Shown: positions 12,028 through 20,636, numbered from the stretch's first letter. The stretch is DNA of 64,000 nucleotides from CAWCDJ01 sp963796485 (GCA_963796485.1 CAWCLV010000001.1:1798001-1862000); one strand, 5' to 3'. The notes: generated by a model from the sequence alone, not told the origin. Numbers and translations are program-made.

Positions 12028-12033
12028 ATTGTA
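12028..12033 (-). promoter_or_regulatory. Candidate -10 box for alaS
   Basis: The minus strand reads TACAAT about 32 bp upstream of the GTG start. No clear -35 is seen at 17 bp. A hairpin-prone stretch (GCCGAG...CTCGGC) lies just upstream. No T-box features (specifier loop, NCCA-binding bulge) were recognised. Confidence 0.4.
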
Positions 12034-12158
12034 GCGGCAACTCGGCATTCATCGCCGAGGCGCCGGGAGGCCGGGAGAATCCTTCCGAAAATACCGTCTC
12101 GCCACTGTCCGTTTGTGGGACTAGGTTCCTTTCGCACGGCGGGGTTGCTTAGAGATCA

Positions 12159-12921
12159 CTATGTCACTCGGCGGGCCTCGTACACCAGGCGTAACATCGT
12201 ATGCGCCACCGCGATCAGCGCAGGCCCTTTCTTGTGTTCGCGCGTCTTCGTTACAATCCGCCAGAATTTCTCCTTCAAAAAACAGCCCCGCTTGGTGGTC
12301 GCTGCCCAGGAGCATTCGACCAGCGCGCTACGCAGCCATGGATTGCCGCCATCGGTATGGCTGCTTTTGTTCTTCCCCGCGCTGCGATTGTTCCCCGGGC
12401 AGAGTCCCGCCCACGAACTGATCTGCTTCACCGAGGGAAAGGCCGATACATCGCCGCTGGTTTCGGCCAAGATCGCCGCCCCACTGGTCTCTGCGATGGC
12501 CGGCACGGTTTGCAGCAACTGCCATTGCGGTTCCAACTTCGCCTCGCGAATCCTGGCCCGAATGTCGTTATCCATGCTGGCGATCCGGTCTTCCAGAAAC
12601 TGCAGATGCTCCAGACTGTACCGGATCATCGTGCGATGATGATCGCTCATTTGGTGTCCTTCCAGCGCCGTAATGATTTGGAGAATCTTCTTCTTTGCCC
12701 TTCCCTGGGCGAACTGCGCGATCTCTTCGGCGTTCGCTTTCCCTTTCAGCAGGGCATCCAGCATCAGTTGCCCCGAGGCGCCGAAGACATCCGATAGTTC
12801 GTTGCCGAGCTTTACGGTGGCATCTTCCAGGATTTTCTGCACGCCCTGTCAGGACGCACACGGCCAGGAACTTCTTGCCGACATCGATTCCCGCACAGTG
12901 CTCAATAGCCGCGCAAATCAT
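12159..12921 (-). pseudogene. IS110-family transposase, internally deleted
   Basis: The N-terminus (ATG at 12921) reads MICAAIEHCAGIDVGKKF, the first DEDD aspartate motif of IS110 transposases. After AVCVLTG the sequence jumps, in another frame, to VQKILEDATVKLGNELSDVFG, which normally lies roughly 100 residues later. About 300 bp carrying the middle of the catalytic domain are gone. The C-terminal IS116/IS110/IS902 domain is intact to the stop at 12159, including SSWAGLCPGNN with its catalytic serine region. IS110 elements lack obvious inverted repeats, so the ends cannot be fixed. Dead element. Confidence 0.85.
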
Positions 12922-13115
12922 GGGTTCTTGCTCCTTCCGGCTGAAGAGCAGTTGACGTCTCTGTTGTAGAGATTCTTCCTCGGCTCGGGTTTGCGCAGAC
13001 CCAAGAGCAGACACGTAAGCTGGTGACGGAGCGCAAGAGAACCCGCTCCCCATCAGCCTGGTTATAGATTAACCCCGGAGTCTGGCGGTGCCGGCCAGGG
13101 TCGATGATTTATCAA

Positions 13116-13832
13116 TCACTTAGAGTGGTCGAACCGCGGAAACGGAAAGCACCGGGCGGTCCGATTTCCGAAGAACTCGATGCGCTTGTGCCCTTCGGAG
13201 CATGCCTGGCGGAGGGGGGCCTTTTCCAACTCGGCCACGAAGTCTGGAGAGCCAAGCTGCCGGCCGGTATGCGTGCAGGCGCGAATCGCATCCGCCTCGG
13301 CGCTGTCAGCCCGGTCCAGGTGCTCGCGCCAGCGGCGGGTATCCCAATCGGTATTGAAGGCACGCATGTCCAGCCACGGCGGCGCCGCCGCCAGGCCGCA
13401 ATGCGCCCGCGCGCTGGACCAGGCGTAATCCTCCGGCGCCTCTACCATTCGCGCCCGAACGGGGTTAAGCTCTGCGTAGCGCAGGGCCGCCCAGAGGTGG
13501 GACTGGGCCAGGGCGCATGAGTGGTACCGGCCCTGCCAGACGTGGCCGGACGCGGCATGGCGGGCGTTGAAATACGTGGCGTACCGGCCATGAGTGTGTT
13601 TGAGCGACTGGGGAAGAGATTCGGGTCGCGCGGGAACCACGATCAAGTGAACGTGGTTGGACATGAGGCAATAGCCGAGCAGCGAGAGTCGCTGGGTTCG
13701 GCAGTGAGTCCGGAGCAGGTCGAGATATACAAGCCGGTCGGCGTCGGACTCGAAGACGTATTGGCGGGCGTTGCCCCGTTGCGTGACGTGAAATGGAATA
13801 TCGGCCGAGAGGACGCGGGCAAGACGGGCCAT
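13116..13832 (-). CDS. RAYT (REP-associated tyrosine) transposase, copy 1
   Basis: 238 residues from ATG 13832 (MARLARVLSADIPFHVTQRG). The HUH motif is SNHVHLIV, and the downstream helix carrying the catalytic tyrosine is RYATYFNARH. It is nearly identical to copy 2 (15436-16161) except for the end. After VAELEK this copy reads APLRQACSEGHKR and runs to a different stop, so its C-terminus has been replaced. RAYTs process REP palindromes, and a REP-like element lies upstream at 13868-13892. Confidence 0.9.
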   Translation of the reverse strand: MARLARVLSADIPFHVTQRGNARQYVFESDADRLVYLDLLRTHCRTQRLSLLGYCLMSNHVHLIVVPARPESLPQSLKHTHGRYATYFNARHAASGHVWQGRYHSCALAQSHLWAALRYAELNPVRARMVEAPEDYAWSSARAHCGLAAAPPWLDMRAFNTDWDTRRWREHLDRADSAEADAIRACTHTGRQLGSPDFVAELEKAPLRQACSEGHKRIEFFGNRTARCFPFPRFDHSK

Positions 13833-13867
13833 GAACAGAATAGTCAGACAAGAGGCGAAGAAATCTC

Positions 13868-13892
13868 GGGAAAACGTCCCGTCTGTCCCCGG
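13868..13892. repeat. REP-like element next to RAYT copy 1
   Basis: GGGAAAACGTCCCGTCTGTCCCCGG. The same sequence, with small changes, sits on the same side of RAYT copy 2 (16198-16221), and an inverted version lies at its other end (15420-15441). GGGGACAGACG-GACGTT is likely the transposase's recognition repeat. Confidence 0.7.
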
Positions 13893-14014
13893 TTTACTTC
13901 CCGGCTTACTTCCCGAGCACCTGGTCCGGAGGGGGAGCTGACGAGCCTGAACGGCGACACCCGGACGTACAACGTGCTCGGTCACTACTGCGCGGTATAT
14001 GCTGGAAGCAACTC

Positions 14015-15187
14015 ATGAAGCGGAAATCCCTCCTCGTGCTGCTTGGCGTTTTGACGGCGTTTGGCGCGACCTCTAAGCCCTCGAGTCGTTCCAGTATTTC
14101 GATTGCCCGCGTCCCTCATGGCGGGATTCAGCCTCAAGCCATTGTGGGCAGCGACGGCGCCCTGCACTTGTTGTATTTCCTGGGCGATCCCAAGGGCGGC
14201 GACCTTTTTTACGTGAAATCGCACGACTACGGCACCACCTGGTCGACGCCTCTCCGTGTCAACAGCGTTCCCGGCAGCGCCATCGCTCTCGGGACGATTC
14301 GCGGCGGCCAAATCGCAATCGGAAAGAATGGCCGCATCCACGTCGCCTGGAACGGATCTTCCGTCGTCCAATCGCAAGGGCCCCTGAATCCGGAGGCGAG
14401 ACAGCGCGGGGCGCCGATGCTCTACAGCCGCCTCAATGACAAACACACCGCCTTTGAGCCGGAGCGCAGTGTGATGCGCCAGACATTCGGGCTCGACGGC
14501 GGCGGGACGGTAGCGGCCGATTCCGCAGGCAACGTCTACGTGGCCTGGCACGGGAAAGGCGCCGGAGCTGCCGCGGGAGAAGCGGGGCGGCAGGTCTGGG
14601 TTGCCGTATCGCGCGACGATGGCGCGACGTTCGCGGTTGAACAGCCGGCCTGGAAGGAGCCGACCGGCGCATGCGGGTGCTGCGGCATGGCCATGTTCGC
14701 CGGCAGCAAGGGAGTCGTCCGCGCGCTGTACCGGTCAGCGACCGAGGGTATCCACCGCGACATTTTCCTTCTCACCTCGCTCGATCGGGGAAAGATCTTC
14801 GGCGGGCGCAAACTCCATACCTGGGAGATCAATGCATGCCCGATGAGCAGCATGGCTTTCGGTGAAGGAGGAGGGACCGTATTCGGCGCCTGGGAAACCG
14901 CCGGCCAAGTATATTTCGAGAATCTCACGAAGGCGACTGCCTCTCCCGTAAGCGCGCCGGGACAGGGAAAAGGGCGAAAGCACCCGCGCCTCGCAATCGC
15001 GCCGAACGGTGAGATGCTGATGGTGTGGACGGAGGGCACGGGCTGGCAACGTGGAGGCTCGGTCGCCTGGCAACTGTTCGATGCAAATGGCACAGCCGTC
15101 GGCGAGGGACATACTCAGGCAGGTTCGCCCGCCTGGAGTTTCGCCGCAGCGGCAGCAAAACCGACTGGCTTTGTGGTTATTTATTGA
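14015..15187 (+). CDS. Secreted sialidase-like (BNR-type beta-propeller) protein
   Basis: 390 residues with a signal peptide (MKRKSLLVLLGVLTAFGA). Repeated Asp-box-like segments (SHDYGTTWS, SRDDGATF, SLDRGKIF) mark a beta-propeller of the sialidase/BNR superfamily. A conserved-looking GACGCCGM cluster of cysteines sits mid-protein. The frame is complete and ends GFVVIY. Catalytic residues of true sialidases could not be assigned, so an enzymatic role is unproven. It is followed 4 bp later by the start of a Met-rich gene. Confidence 0.75.
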   Translation: MKRKSLLVLLGVLTAFGATSKPSSRSSISIARVPHGGIQPQAIVGSDGALHLLYFLGDPKGGDLFYVKSHDYGTTWSTPLRVNSVPGSAIALGTIRGGQIAIGKNGRIHVAWNGSSVVQSQGPLNPEARQRGAPMLYSRLNDKHTAFEPERSVMRQTFGLDGGGTVAADSAGNVYVAWHGKGAGAAAGEAGRQVWVAVSRDDGATFAVEQPAWKEPTGACGCCGMAMFAGSKGVVRALYRSATEGIHRDIFLLTSLDRGKIFGGRKLHTWEINACPMSSMAFGEGGGTVFGAWETAGQVYFENLTKATASPVSAPGQGKGRKHPRLAIAPNGEMLMVWTEGTGWQRGGSVAWQLFDANGTAVGEGHTQAGSPAWSFAAAAAKPTGFVVIY

Positions 15188-15191
15188 AACG

Positions 15192-15360
15192 TTGCTTTTC
15201 AGCCTATTGGCCGCTCTTTCCATCGGCCTCGCCGCGGCGCAGACCGGAGCTATGGGCGGTATGGCCGGTATGGCCCGCGGCCAATCGCAACACGGTATGC
15301 CGGGAATGAACATGGTGGACATGAATCCCGCCGGCATGTACCTGATGAATCTCGCTTCCG
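15192..15360 (+). pseudogene. Met-rich secreted protein, truncated by RAYT insertion
   Basis: From a TTG at 15192 the frame gives a signal peptide (LLFSLLAALSIGLAAAQ), then Met/Gly/His-rich sequence (GAMGGMAGMARGQSQHGM) and NMVDMNPAGMYLMNLAS. The MNLAS block looks like the beginning of a longer Met-rich exported family. Straight after it the DNA turns into GGGGAAACC repeats of the RAYT copy 2 element, and no continuation is seen beyond that element. It was probably co-transcribed with the sialidase-like gene. Metal (copper) binding is only a guess from composition. Confidence 0.6.
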
Positions 15361-15361
15361 T

Positions 15362-15441
15362 GGGAAACCGGGGACGGGGAGAAACCAGGGGGAAACCGGG
15401 GGGAAACCGGGGGGAAACCGGGGACAGACGGAACGTTACCC
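15362..15441. repeat. Short GGGGGAAACC tandem repeat and REP at left end of RAYT copy 2
   Basis: Four to five near-exact 10-11 bp units (GGGAAACCGGG) run from 15362 to 15420, followed by GGGGACAGACGGAACGTTACCC. That last segment is the inverse of the REP-like element at 16198-16221. The RAYT stop codon (TAA at 15436-15438) lies inside it. Confidence 0.75.
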
Positions 15442-16161
15442 GCTCGTCCGCGCAGCCAACGCATCTCGGAATAGGAGTTCCTGCGCTTCGTCCGGTTTCT
15501 GTTTGGCCGGGCGCCCTCCCCTCCGCGGGGTGAGGCGGCGGCGGGTGGTCTTTTCCAACTCGGCCACGAAATCTGGAGAGCCAAGCGGCCGGCCGGTATG
15601 CGTGCAGGCGCGAATCGCATCCGCCTCGGCGCTGTCGGCCCGGTCCAGGTGTTCGCGCCAGCAGCGGGTATCCCAATCGGTATTGAAGGCACGCATATCC
15701 AGCCATGGCGGCGGCGCCGACAGGCCGCAATGCGCCCGCGCGCTGGACCAGGCGTAATCCTCCGGCGCCTCTACCATTCGCGCCCGAACGGGGTTAAGCT
15801 CTGCGTAGCGCCGGGCCGCCCAGAGGTGGGACTGGTCCAGGGCGCATGAGTAGTACCGGCCCTGCCAGACGTGGCCGGACGCGGCATGGCGGGCGTTGAA
15901 ATACGTGGCGTACCGGCCATGAGTGTGTTTGAGCGACTGGGGAAGAGATTCGGGCCGCGCGGGAACCACGATCAAGTGAACGTGGTTGGACATGAGGCAA
16001 TAGCCGAGCAGCGAGAGTCGCTGGGTTCGGCAGTGAGTCCGGAGCAGGTCGAGATATACAAGCCGGTCGGCGTCGGACTCGAAGACGTATTGGCGGGCGT
16101 TGCCCCGTTGCGTGACGTGAAATGGAATATCGGCCGAGAGGACGCGGGCAAGACGGGCCAT
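15436..16161 (-). CDS. RAYT transposase, copy 2
   Basis: 241 residues, starting MARLARVLSADIPFHVTQRG. HUH motif SNHVHLIV and the same core as copy 1. The C-terminus (after VAELEK: TTRRRLTPRRGGRPAKQ) looks native, basic and complete. REP-like palindromes bracket the gene in inverted orientation (15420-15441 and 16198-16221), giving a compact element of about 0.85 kb inserted into the Met-rich gene. The near-identity of the two copies points to recent duplication. Confidence 0.92.
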   Translation of the reverse strand: MARLARVLSADIPFHVTQRGNARQYVFESDADRLVYLDLLRTHCRTQRLSLLGYCLMSNHVHLIVVPARPESLPQSLKHTHGRYATYFNARHAASGHVWQGRYYSCALDQSHLWAARRYAELNPVRARMVEAPEDYAWSSARAHCGLSAPPPWLDMRAFNTDWDTRCWREHLDRADSAEADAIRACTHTGRPLGSPDFVAELEKTTRRRLTPRRGGRPAKQKPDEAQELLFRDALAARTSG

Positions 16162-16197
16162 GAACAGAATAGTCGGACGAGAGGCGAAGAAATCTCA

Positions 16198-16221
16198 GGA
16201 AAACGTCCCGTCTCTCCCCGG
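16198..16221. repeat. REP-like element at right end of RAYT copy 2
   Basis: GGAAAACGTCCCGTCTCTCCCCGG, matching 13868-13892 and inverted relative to 15420-15441. The homology between the two RAYT regions extends through this element and stops soon after. Confidence 0.7.
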
Positions 16222-16352
16222 TTTACTGTCCGGGCGCCGAAGTAATCGAGGCCGGCTACTACCGCGCTGAAATCCGAATTCGAGACGTAATCGTGCTGAC
16301 CGTACATAACGAGTCCGCGCAGCTGGCGCCGCCGGGAGACGGAAGTCGGGGG

Positions 16353-16679
16353 TCAGAAAGCCGCACCGCGCCTACCGAGCCGGAACAGCGTGAACTCCGT
16401 ACGCACTCTTGTCCATATCGCCCTGGCCAGCCAGTACGATACAGGGGCGCGTTGCTGGCGCTTCGCGAACACGACTTTCCCGTCACAATCTGTGTAGAGA
16501 TCCGAACCGCCGGAGAGACTGAGAGTGTAGTTGTGCCAGTTCTCCGAGACCCGAACTCCCGGAACAGGGTCGTTCTTTTCATCGGTTACCGACACAACCC
16601 AGTCCGCGATGAGGACCTTGCTGGTTGGGATGAGCCCCAATACTACGGGTACGACGAGCCATTTGAGATGTCGGCGCAT
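16353..16679 (-). CDS. Small secreted hypothetical protein (Ig-like/regulatory fold?)
   Basis: 108 residues: an N-terminal hydrophobic signal (LKWLVVPVVLGLIPTSKVLIA) then VVSVTDEKNDPVPGVRVSENW, a beta-rich opening like carboxypeptidase-regulatory domains. ATG 16679 has GAGGAAGG upstream. It begins 4 bp after the RHS-tip fragment stop, the position where an immunity gene would sit, but nothing in the protein proves that role. The C-terminus (LFRLGRRGAAF) may be altered. I do not recognise the family. Confidence 0.5.
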   Translation of the reverse strand: MRRHLKWLVVPVVLGLIPTSKVLIADWVVSVTDEKNDPVPGVRVSENWHNYTLSLSGGSDLYTDCDGKVVFAKRQQRAPVSYWLARAIWTRVRTEFTLFRLGRRGAAF

Positions 16680-16683
16680 CGCT

Positions 16684-17449
16684 CTACTGAGCCTTCCTCA
16701 GTTTGTCAGGTAATTGCGAGTCGTCATACGCGCATCCCGTGACCTGTTTACAGCCCGTGGCACGGTAGAAAGCATCTTGACCGAAGGTCTTCAAGTACTC
16801 GGCCCTCACAGCATCGACGGTCTTGTGATACTGATCCAGAGTGATTTGCTTCTCTTTGGCGGAGTGGATCTGGGCTCGAACGCCGTCAATCCCGGCCCCG
16901 ATCAGAAATCCAGGTGGCCCCATGAGGCTGGTTGGGCCCGGCTCGCCGCCCCCGGTCCAAATCTGCTCACCTGCGTGGGCAGGAGATGTCCGGTCCATGA
17001 CCGTGTGAAGAGCCGTTCCGACGTCGTTCAGCGCGACATCATCAACCGAGCCGACTTTGACGAATTCCGCGCTCGCTGCCTGTTCATTAGACGAGATGAA
17101 CCGGTCGGCATCATCTCTGGCCTTTTGGGCACTCTCGTATGGGCTGCGCATTCCGTGTTGATATGCCGATGAGGACCCCTGTCCAGTCCAGAATGAGTCA
17201 ACTCTCGCGCTTGCCGCTTGGAGGACCGCAACCTGCGAGGCAGAAAGGCGATTGAACGCTGGGTTCAAAATCGCGTTATGGATGTCAGTTGGCCATCTTC
17301 CATTCTGGTCTATGAATCGCAGCGGATTATTGAGGCCGTAAACTGTACCCGTTCCAGCTCTGCGGATTTGCTAAATCCGCGCCAGCACTCTTGGGGTCGG
17401 GGCTCGTAAACCTCCCCTGCGCTCCCGAGAAGTACCTCGCTCCGAATGA
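16684..17449 (-). pseudogene. RHS-repeat core end plus C-terminal tip domain, broken
   Basis: On the minus strand the RHS core signature FGARYFSGAQGRFTSPDP begins at about 17446 and runs to NPQSWNGYS. The frame then slips: one extra T in the run at 17340-17342, after which YGLNNPLRFIDQNG continues in the 16684-17268 frame. The rest is a variable tip of about 190 residues (NPAFNRLSASQVAVLQAAS ... CAYDDSQLPDKLRKAQ), the place where RHS proteins carry effector toxins. Everything upstream of the core end is absent; the DNA switches directly to a TonB-like gene. An orphan tip with no delivery shell is expected to be silent. Confidence 0.75.
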
Positions 17450-17804
17450 GCGTGATCGTCTTCCCGCCGCAGGCCTTCGAAAATCGGGAGTTCTTGAGTG
17501 CCTTCTCCGCGCTGTCTTTAAAAGCCTTCTCCATGGCTGTAGCTCTGGCTTCAAAACCGCTTTCGACGGTTTGTGCAGTGGCCTGTTCGGACAGAAACAC
17601 CTTAACTGTCTGTATGCCCTGGACGCGAACCGTACGTGCCAACGGCGGATACCCCGGCATCTCCAAGCGCTCCAGACATCTAATATTCGATAAACTCTCC
17701 GCTGCCCCAACCTGACCTGATGCGCGATATGGCGCGGTCGCGAGGAGCAGACCAGCGATTACTGGCCCCCCCATCCTCCAGTTCCTGCCCAACATTCGAT
17801 TCAT
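17310..17804 (-). CDS. TonB C-terminal-like secreted protein, 3' end replaced by RHS DNA
   Basis: Signal-like N-terminus (RMGGPVIAGLLLATAPYRASG) then MPGYPPLARTVRVQGIQTVKVFL and SRFSKACGGKTITLI, the pattern of TonB/TolA C-terminal-like domains in standalone exported proteins. Homology-like sequence stops at ITLI (about 17450). The remaining codons are the RHS core read out of frame, so the native end is missing. The ATG at 17804 overlaps the stop of the preceding HExxH fragment. Confidence 0.5.
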   Translation of the reverse strand: MNRMLGRNWRMGGPVIAGLLLATAPYRASGQVGAAESLSNIRCLERLEMPGYPPLARTVRVQGIQTVKVFLSEQATAQTVESGFEARATAMEKAFKDSAEKALKNSRFSKACGGKTITLIRSEVLLGSAGEVYEPRPQECWRGFSKSAELERVQFTASIIRCDS

Positions 17805-18007
17805 TGGAGACCGCCCATCAGCTTACCGCAATACTGGTCCACAAGCTTGTCATTAGACCGTCCTGCCGGCTTGTTGCCAGCATCAGGTTGAAACCCAGAC
17901 GCGCCGCCCACGCCGTTCATCAAGTGACCGAGTTCATGGATTAGGAAGGCTGCCTGGCTTTCAGACTGCCACCGGTATATTGGCGCCGGACGACCGTGAA
18001 CGTCTTG
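17801..18007 (-). pseudogene. HExxH metallopeptidase-like C-terminal fragment
   Basis: 68 codons, with no start codon before an in-frame stop at 18008-18010. It contains QAAFLIHELGHLMNG, a zinc-binding HExxH motif, and ends KLVDQYCGKLMGGLQ. It resembles the terminal metalloprotease-like tip attached to some RHS or secreted proteins. An overlapping frame (17941-18118) also reads as protein-like (HGFERAVAFALDDDPEAIAERV), so at least two fragments are joined here. It is followed by the TonB-like gene with an ATGA overlap. Confidence 0.55.
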
Positions 18008-18142
18008 TCACCCGACTTTGCGTTTGAAAAAAGCGCCATCGTCCCGCGCACCCGCTCCGCGATCGCTTCCGGATCGTCGTCGAGTGCGAACGCGACGGCG
18101 CGCTCGAATCCGTGCGAACGTGCCTGGTGATGCCGGCCCGTT

Positions 18143-18166
18143 GGGCGGCCTCCCGGCAGGCCGCCC
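18143..18166. repeat. Dispersed palindrome (GGGCGGCCT / AGGCCGCCC)
   Basis: A perfect 9-bp stem around CCCGGC, at the boundary between the debris zone and the GH63-like gene; a variant of the GGCAGGCC palindromes elsewhere in the window. Confidence 0.6.
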
Positions 18167-18195
18167 CCCGAAAGGGACCGGCCGCGATCCGCGTT

Positions 18196-20043
18196 CTACT
18201 GCGCGCGATGATTCTCCAGATAATCGATCAGTCCCAGCAGCGCGCCCCAATGGTAAAAGCGATCGCTGCTGCCCACGTCATCGCCTGCTCCGGTAATGGC
18301 GTTGTAATTCTCATGTACGTGCCCGTTCTGCTTCCATTCCTTCTCGAAGAGCGCGAGGGAGCGTTCCGCCATCAGCTTGCGAGCCGCAGGCTGATCGTAA
18401 TTCAGCAGCCCCAGATACACCAGATAGTTCATCGGGCCCCAAACGCGCCCGCGCCAGTATTCCTGATCGCGAAAGGCCGGGTCGGAGCGGCTAATCGAAG
18501 GCAGCACCCAATCCCCCCAGAACTCGGAGGGGTTCAGCAGATGCTCCTTGACCATGCGTGCGGCCTGCTCGGGCGTGGCCGCCCTGGCCAGCAGGGGATA
18601 GAAGTTGGTGGGAGAGAGGCGGTGGCTGAAGGCTCCGGTATCGAGGTTCCGGTTGAGAAAGATGCCGGACTTATCGTCCCAGAGCGTCTGAAGGGCCGAC
18701 CGGTACTTGCCGCCGCGTGACCGGAGTTCCCGCGCTTCCGCGTCTTTCCCCAGCACACCGGCAATTTCGGCGAGCGCGTTGCAGTCCGCAACGTAAAGCG
18801 AAATCAGTCCTACGTCGGCAAGGCGCATCTGGTGCGCCGCCGAATCAAACGGTGCGTCGTCGTACATCGGGCTGTTATCGAGGCCGGACTCGAACTTGGC
18901 GGCTTGCAGCGTGCCGATGGAGTGGTCGTCCGGATTCCCTGGTTGATTTCCGGGGTCGGTACCCCACACCAGGTAGTTGCCGCGGGTGCGATTTTCCGCC
19001 CACCAGCGATTCCACCGAAGCAGCGGCTCGAACGTGTCGCGCAGGAACCAGAGATCGTGGAATTGGGTGTAAAGGCGGAGCACGGTAATTGCGCCTACGG
19101 GTGGCTCCGACCGGTCGAAACTCTTCCAACCACCCGGGCGTGCGTAGTTCGGAACGAAACCGGCGGGGGTCTCTTCGCGCAGCATTTCCATTGCGTCGGC
19201 GTACGCCAAGTCGCGGTTGCCGGTTGCTGCGAGCGACGCCGCGAAAAACGTATCCCAGTCGAACAGCACGTAGCCGCCCCAGCCGTTGGACCACACGCGG
19301 CTTACCGGCGAGATCACCCGATCCTGCGCCGGGTCGTAAATCGTGTCCCAGCCAAGAACCGTTTCAATGGCCCTGGAGACGGAGGTCCCTTCAGGCCGCT
19401 CGCGGGCTAGAACGGCTCTGATCTGTTCCAGGGTTCGCGGAACACCGGTACTGAGCCCGACAGGCTCCGTGAACTGCGCCGCATAGAATGGACCTTCGAC
19501 CGGTATCGAAGGCAGGGCCGCCTCTTTCGCCGTGGTATACAGGCGGATCGGCCGCGGCCCGCCGCGGATTTCGATGATCCCGCCGACACGCGACACGCTG
19601 CCCGGGCGGTTCCACAACACCCCTGCGGAAAACACCAGCGTGGGTGGCACTGCGCTCTTTGAACCCGCCGGGGTGGCGAGCATCACGAGGTCGCCGCCGT
19701 CGTGCGCGGTCTCGAGCATGAGAACGTGATCTCGCCAGGCCAGGTGGAGTTGGGTGTAGGATCCGTTCCATGTGTGTGGTCCCGGAAAGACCTGTTCCAT
19801 TCCCTGGCCCTGCCGCCCGATCAGCGCATCGGAGAGGAACGCGTCCGAGTTCAAGCTGCTGTTGTTCTTCAGCCCTACACGGATGGTGAACGCTTCCGGA
19901 AGCAGTACCTGGGCCGTCACGCTATGAACGTCCCAGGTGTTCCATCCCCGTGCCAGCCGGTTCTGGAGCGCTTCATAATCGACCGAGCGAGGCGCCTGGG
20001 CAGCAAGGGACAGAGGGATCACAACCGCAAGGATCCAGCGCAT
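18196..20043 (-). CDS. Secreted GH63-like glycoside hydrolase
   Basis: 615 residues with a signal peptide (MRWILAVVIPLSLAAQA). The C-terminal half has the (alpha/alpha)6 toroid pattern of GH63/mannosyl-oligosaccharide glucosidase relatives: YVLFDWDTFFAA, NGHVHENYNA, and GRVWGPMNYLVYLGL. These enzymes cleave alpha-glucosides such as glucosylglycerate or mannosylglycerate in bacteria; the actual substrate cannot be told. Asp in FDWDTFF and Glu in VHENYN are plausible catalytic acids. Its ATG abuts the 3' end of the truncated group II intron, so its native promoter has been displaced. Confidence 0.85.
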   Translation of the reverse strand: MRWILAVVIPLSLAAQAPRSVDYEALQNRLARGWNTWDVHSVTAQVLLPEAFTIRVGLKNNSSLNSDAFLSDALIGRQGQGMEQVFPGPHTWNGSYTQLHLAWRDHVLMLETAHDGGDLVMLATPAGSKSAVPPTLVFSAGVLWNRPGSVSRVGGIIEIRGGPRPIRLYTTAKEAALPSIPVEGPFYAAQFTEPVGLSTGVPRTLEQIRAVLARERPEGTSVSRAIETVLGWDTIYDPAQDRVISPVSRVWSNGWGGYVLFDWDTFFAASLAATGNRDLAYADAMEMLREETPAGFVPNYARPGGWKSFDRSEPPVGAITVLRLYTQFHDLWFLRDTFEPLLRWNRWWAENRTRGNYLVWGTDPGNQPGNPDDHSIGTLQAAKFESGLDNSPMYDDAPFDSAAHQMRLADVGLISLYVADCNALAEIAGVLGKDAEARELRSRGGKYRSALQTLWDDKSGIFLNRNLDTGAFSHRLSPTNFYPLLARAATPEQAARMVKEHLLNPSEFWGDWVLPSISRSDPAFRDQEYWRGRVWGPMNYLVYLGLLNYDQPAARKLMAERSLALFEKEWKQNGHVHENYNAITGAGDDVGSSDRFYHWGALLGLIDYLENHRAQ

Positions 20044-20521
20044 TGGTAGATTTTAGCGCGGTGCTGGCTTATGCCAGTCCGTTTCTAATTTCCCCTTTCA
20101 AACCGTGCATGCGGTTTTCCCGCACACGGCTTAACGATGATCTTATTGGTGTGGCTTGCGCCGGGTATTTCACGGTGCCCATCAACTTGTGCAAACCCAT
20201 TCCGTATAGCTGATCGCCGGTGAATGGCGCTCGCTTCGTTGGCCTCTGTCCGCCCCGCCGATACTGCCAGCGGCGCAAACTCCTGACGACGAAGTAGTCC
20301 ATTTTATTGAACTCCCGGTCGGCATTCCCCGTCCGGAAATAGTTCCCCCAGCCACGAAGCACGGGTGTCAGTTCCGCGATGATCTGCTTCACTTCCTTCC
20401 CGCTTTGTCGCTTACTGGTCATCTCTCGTACCCGGTCTCGCAGTTTCTTCGTCGCCTTCGGGCTCGGCCACCGCTGCACAAAGTGCCACCGTGGATTTCG
20501 CTGGATACTCCGCTTCTTGCG
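20044..20521 (-). mobile_element. 5'-truncated group II intron (3' end only)
   Basis: From KKRSIQRNPRWHF to the end it is near-identical to the full-length intron at 43829-45770. Identity stops sharply at 20521. It keeps the maturase end (LRGWGNYFRTG), catalytic domain V at 20099-20132 (AAGCCGTGTGCGG stem with AGC triad) and the 3' tail; the reverse transcriptase and 5' domains are absent. That is the product expected from incomplete target-primed reverse transcription. The minus-strand frame 20069-20520 is a maturase remnant. Confidence 0.88.
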
Positions 20522-20636
20522 GCGCATCCGGTTCGGCGAGACGCCCGTGAGAGCTTCAACATGGGCTATCGGTGTGATATCGTGCCTGCTGTAGTTGCTC
20601 AAGCCGGGACGCAACACAGACATATTCCGGCGCGCC

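Noticed and set aside
12000..12158. T-box or attenuator upstream of alaS
   Set aside because: No specifier loop, antiterminator bulge or terminator; only a -10 and a short GC hairpin.
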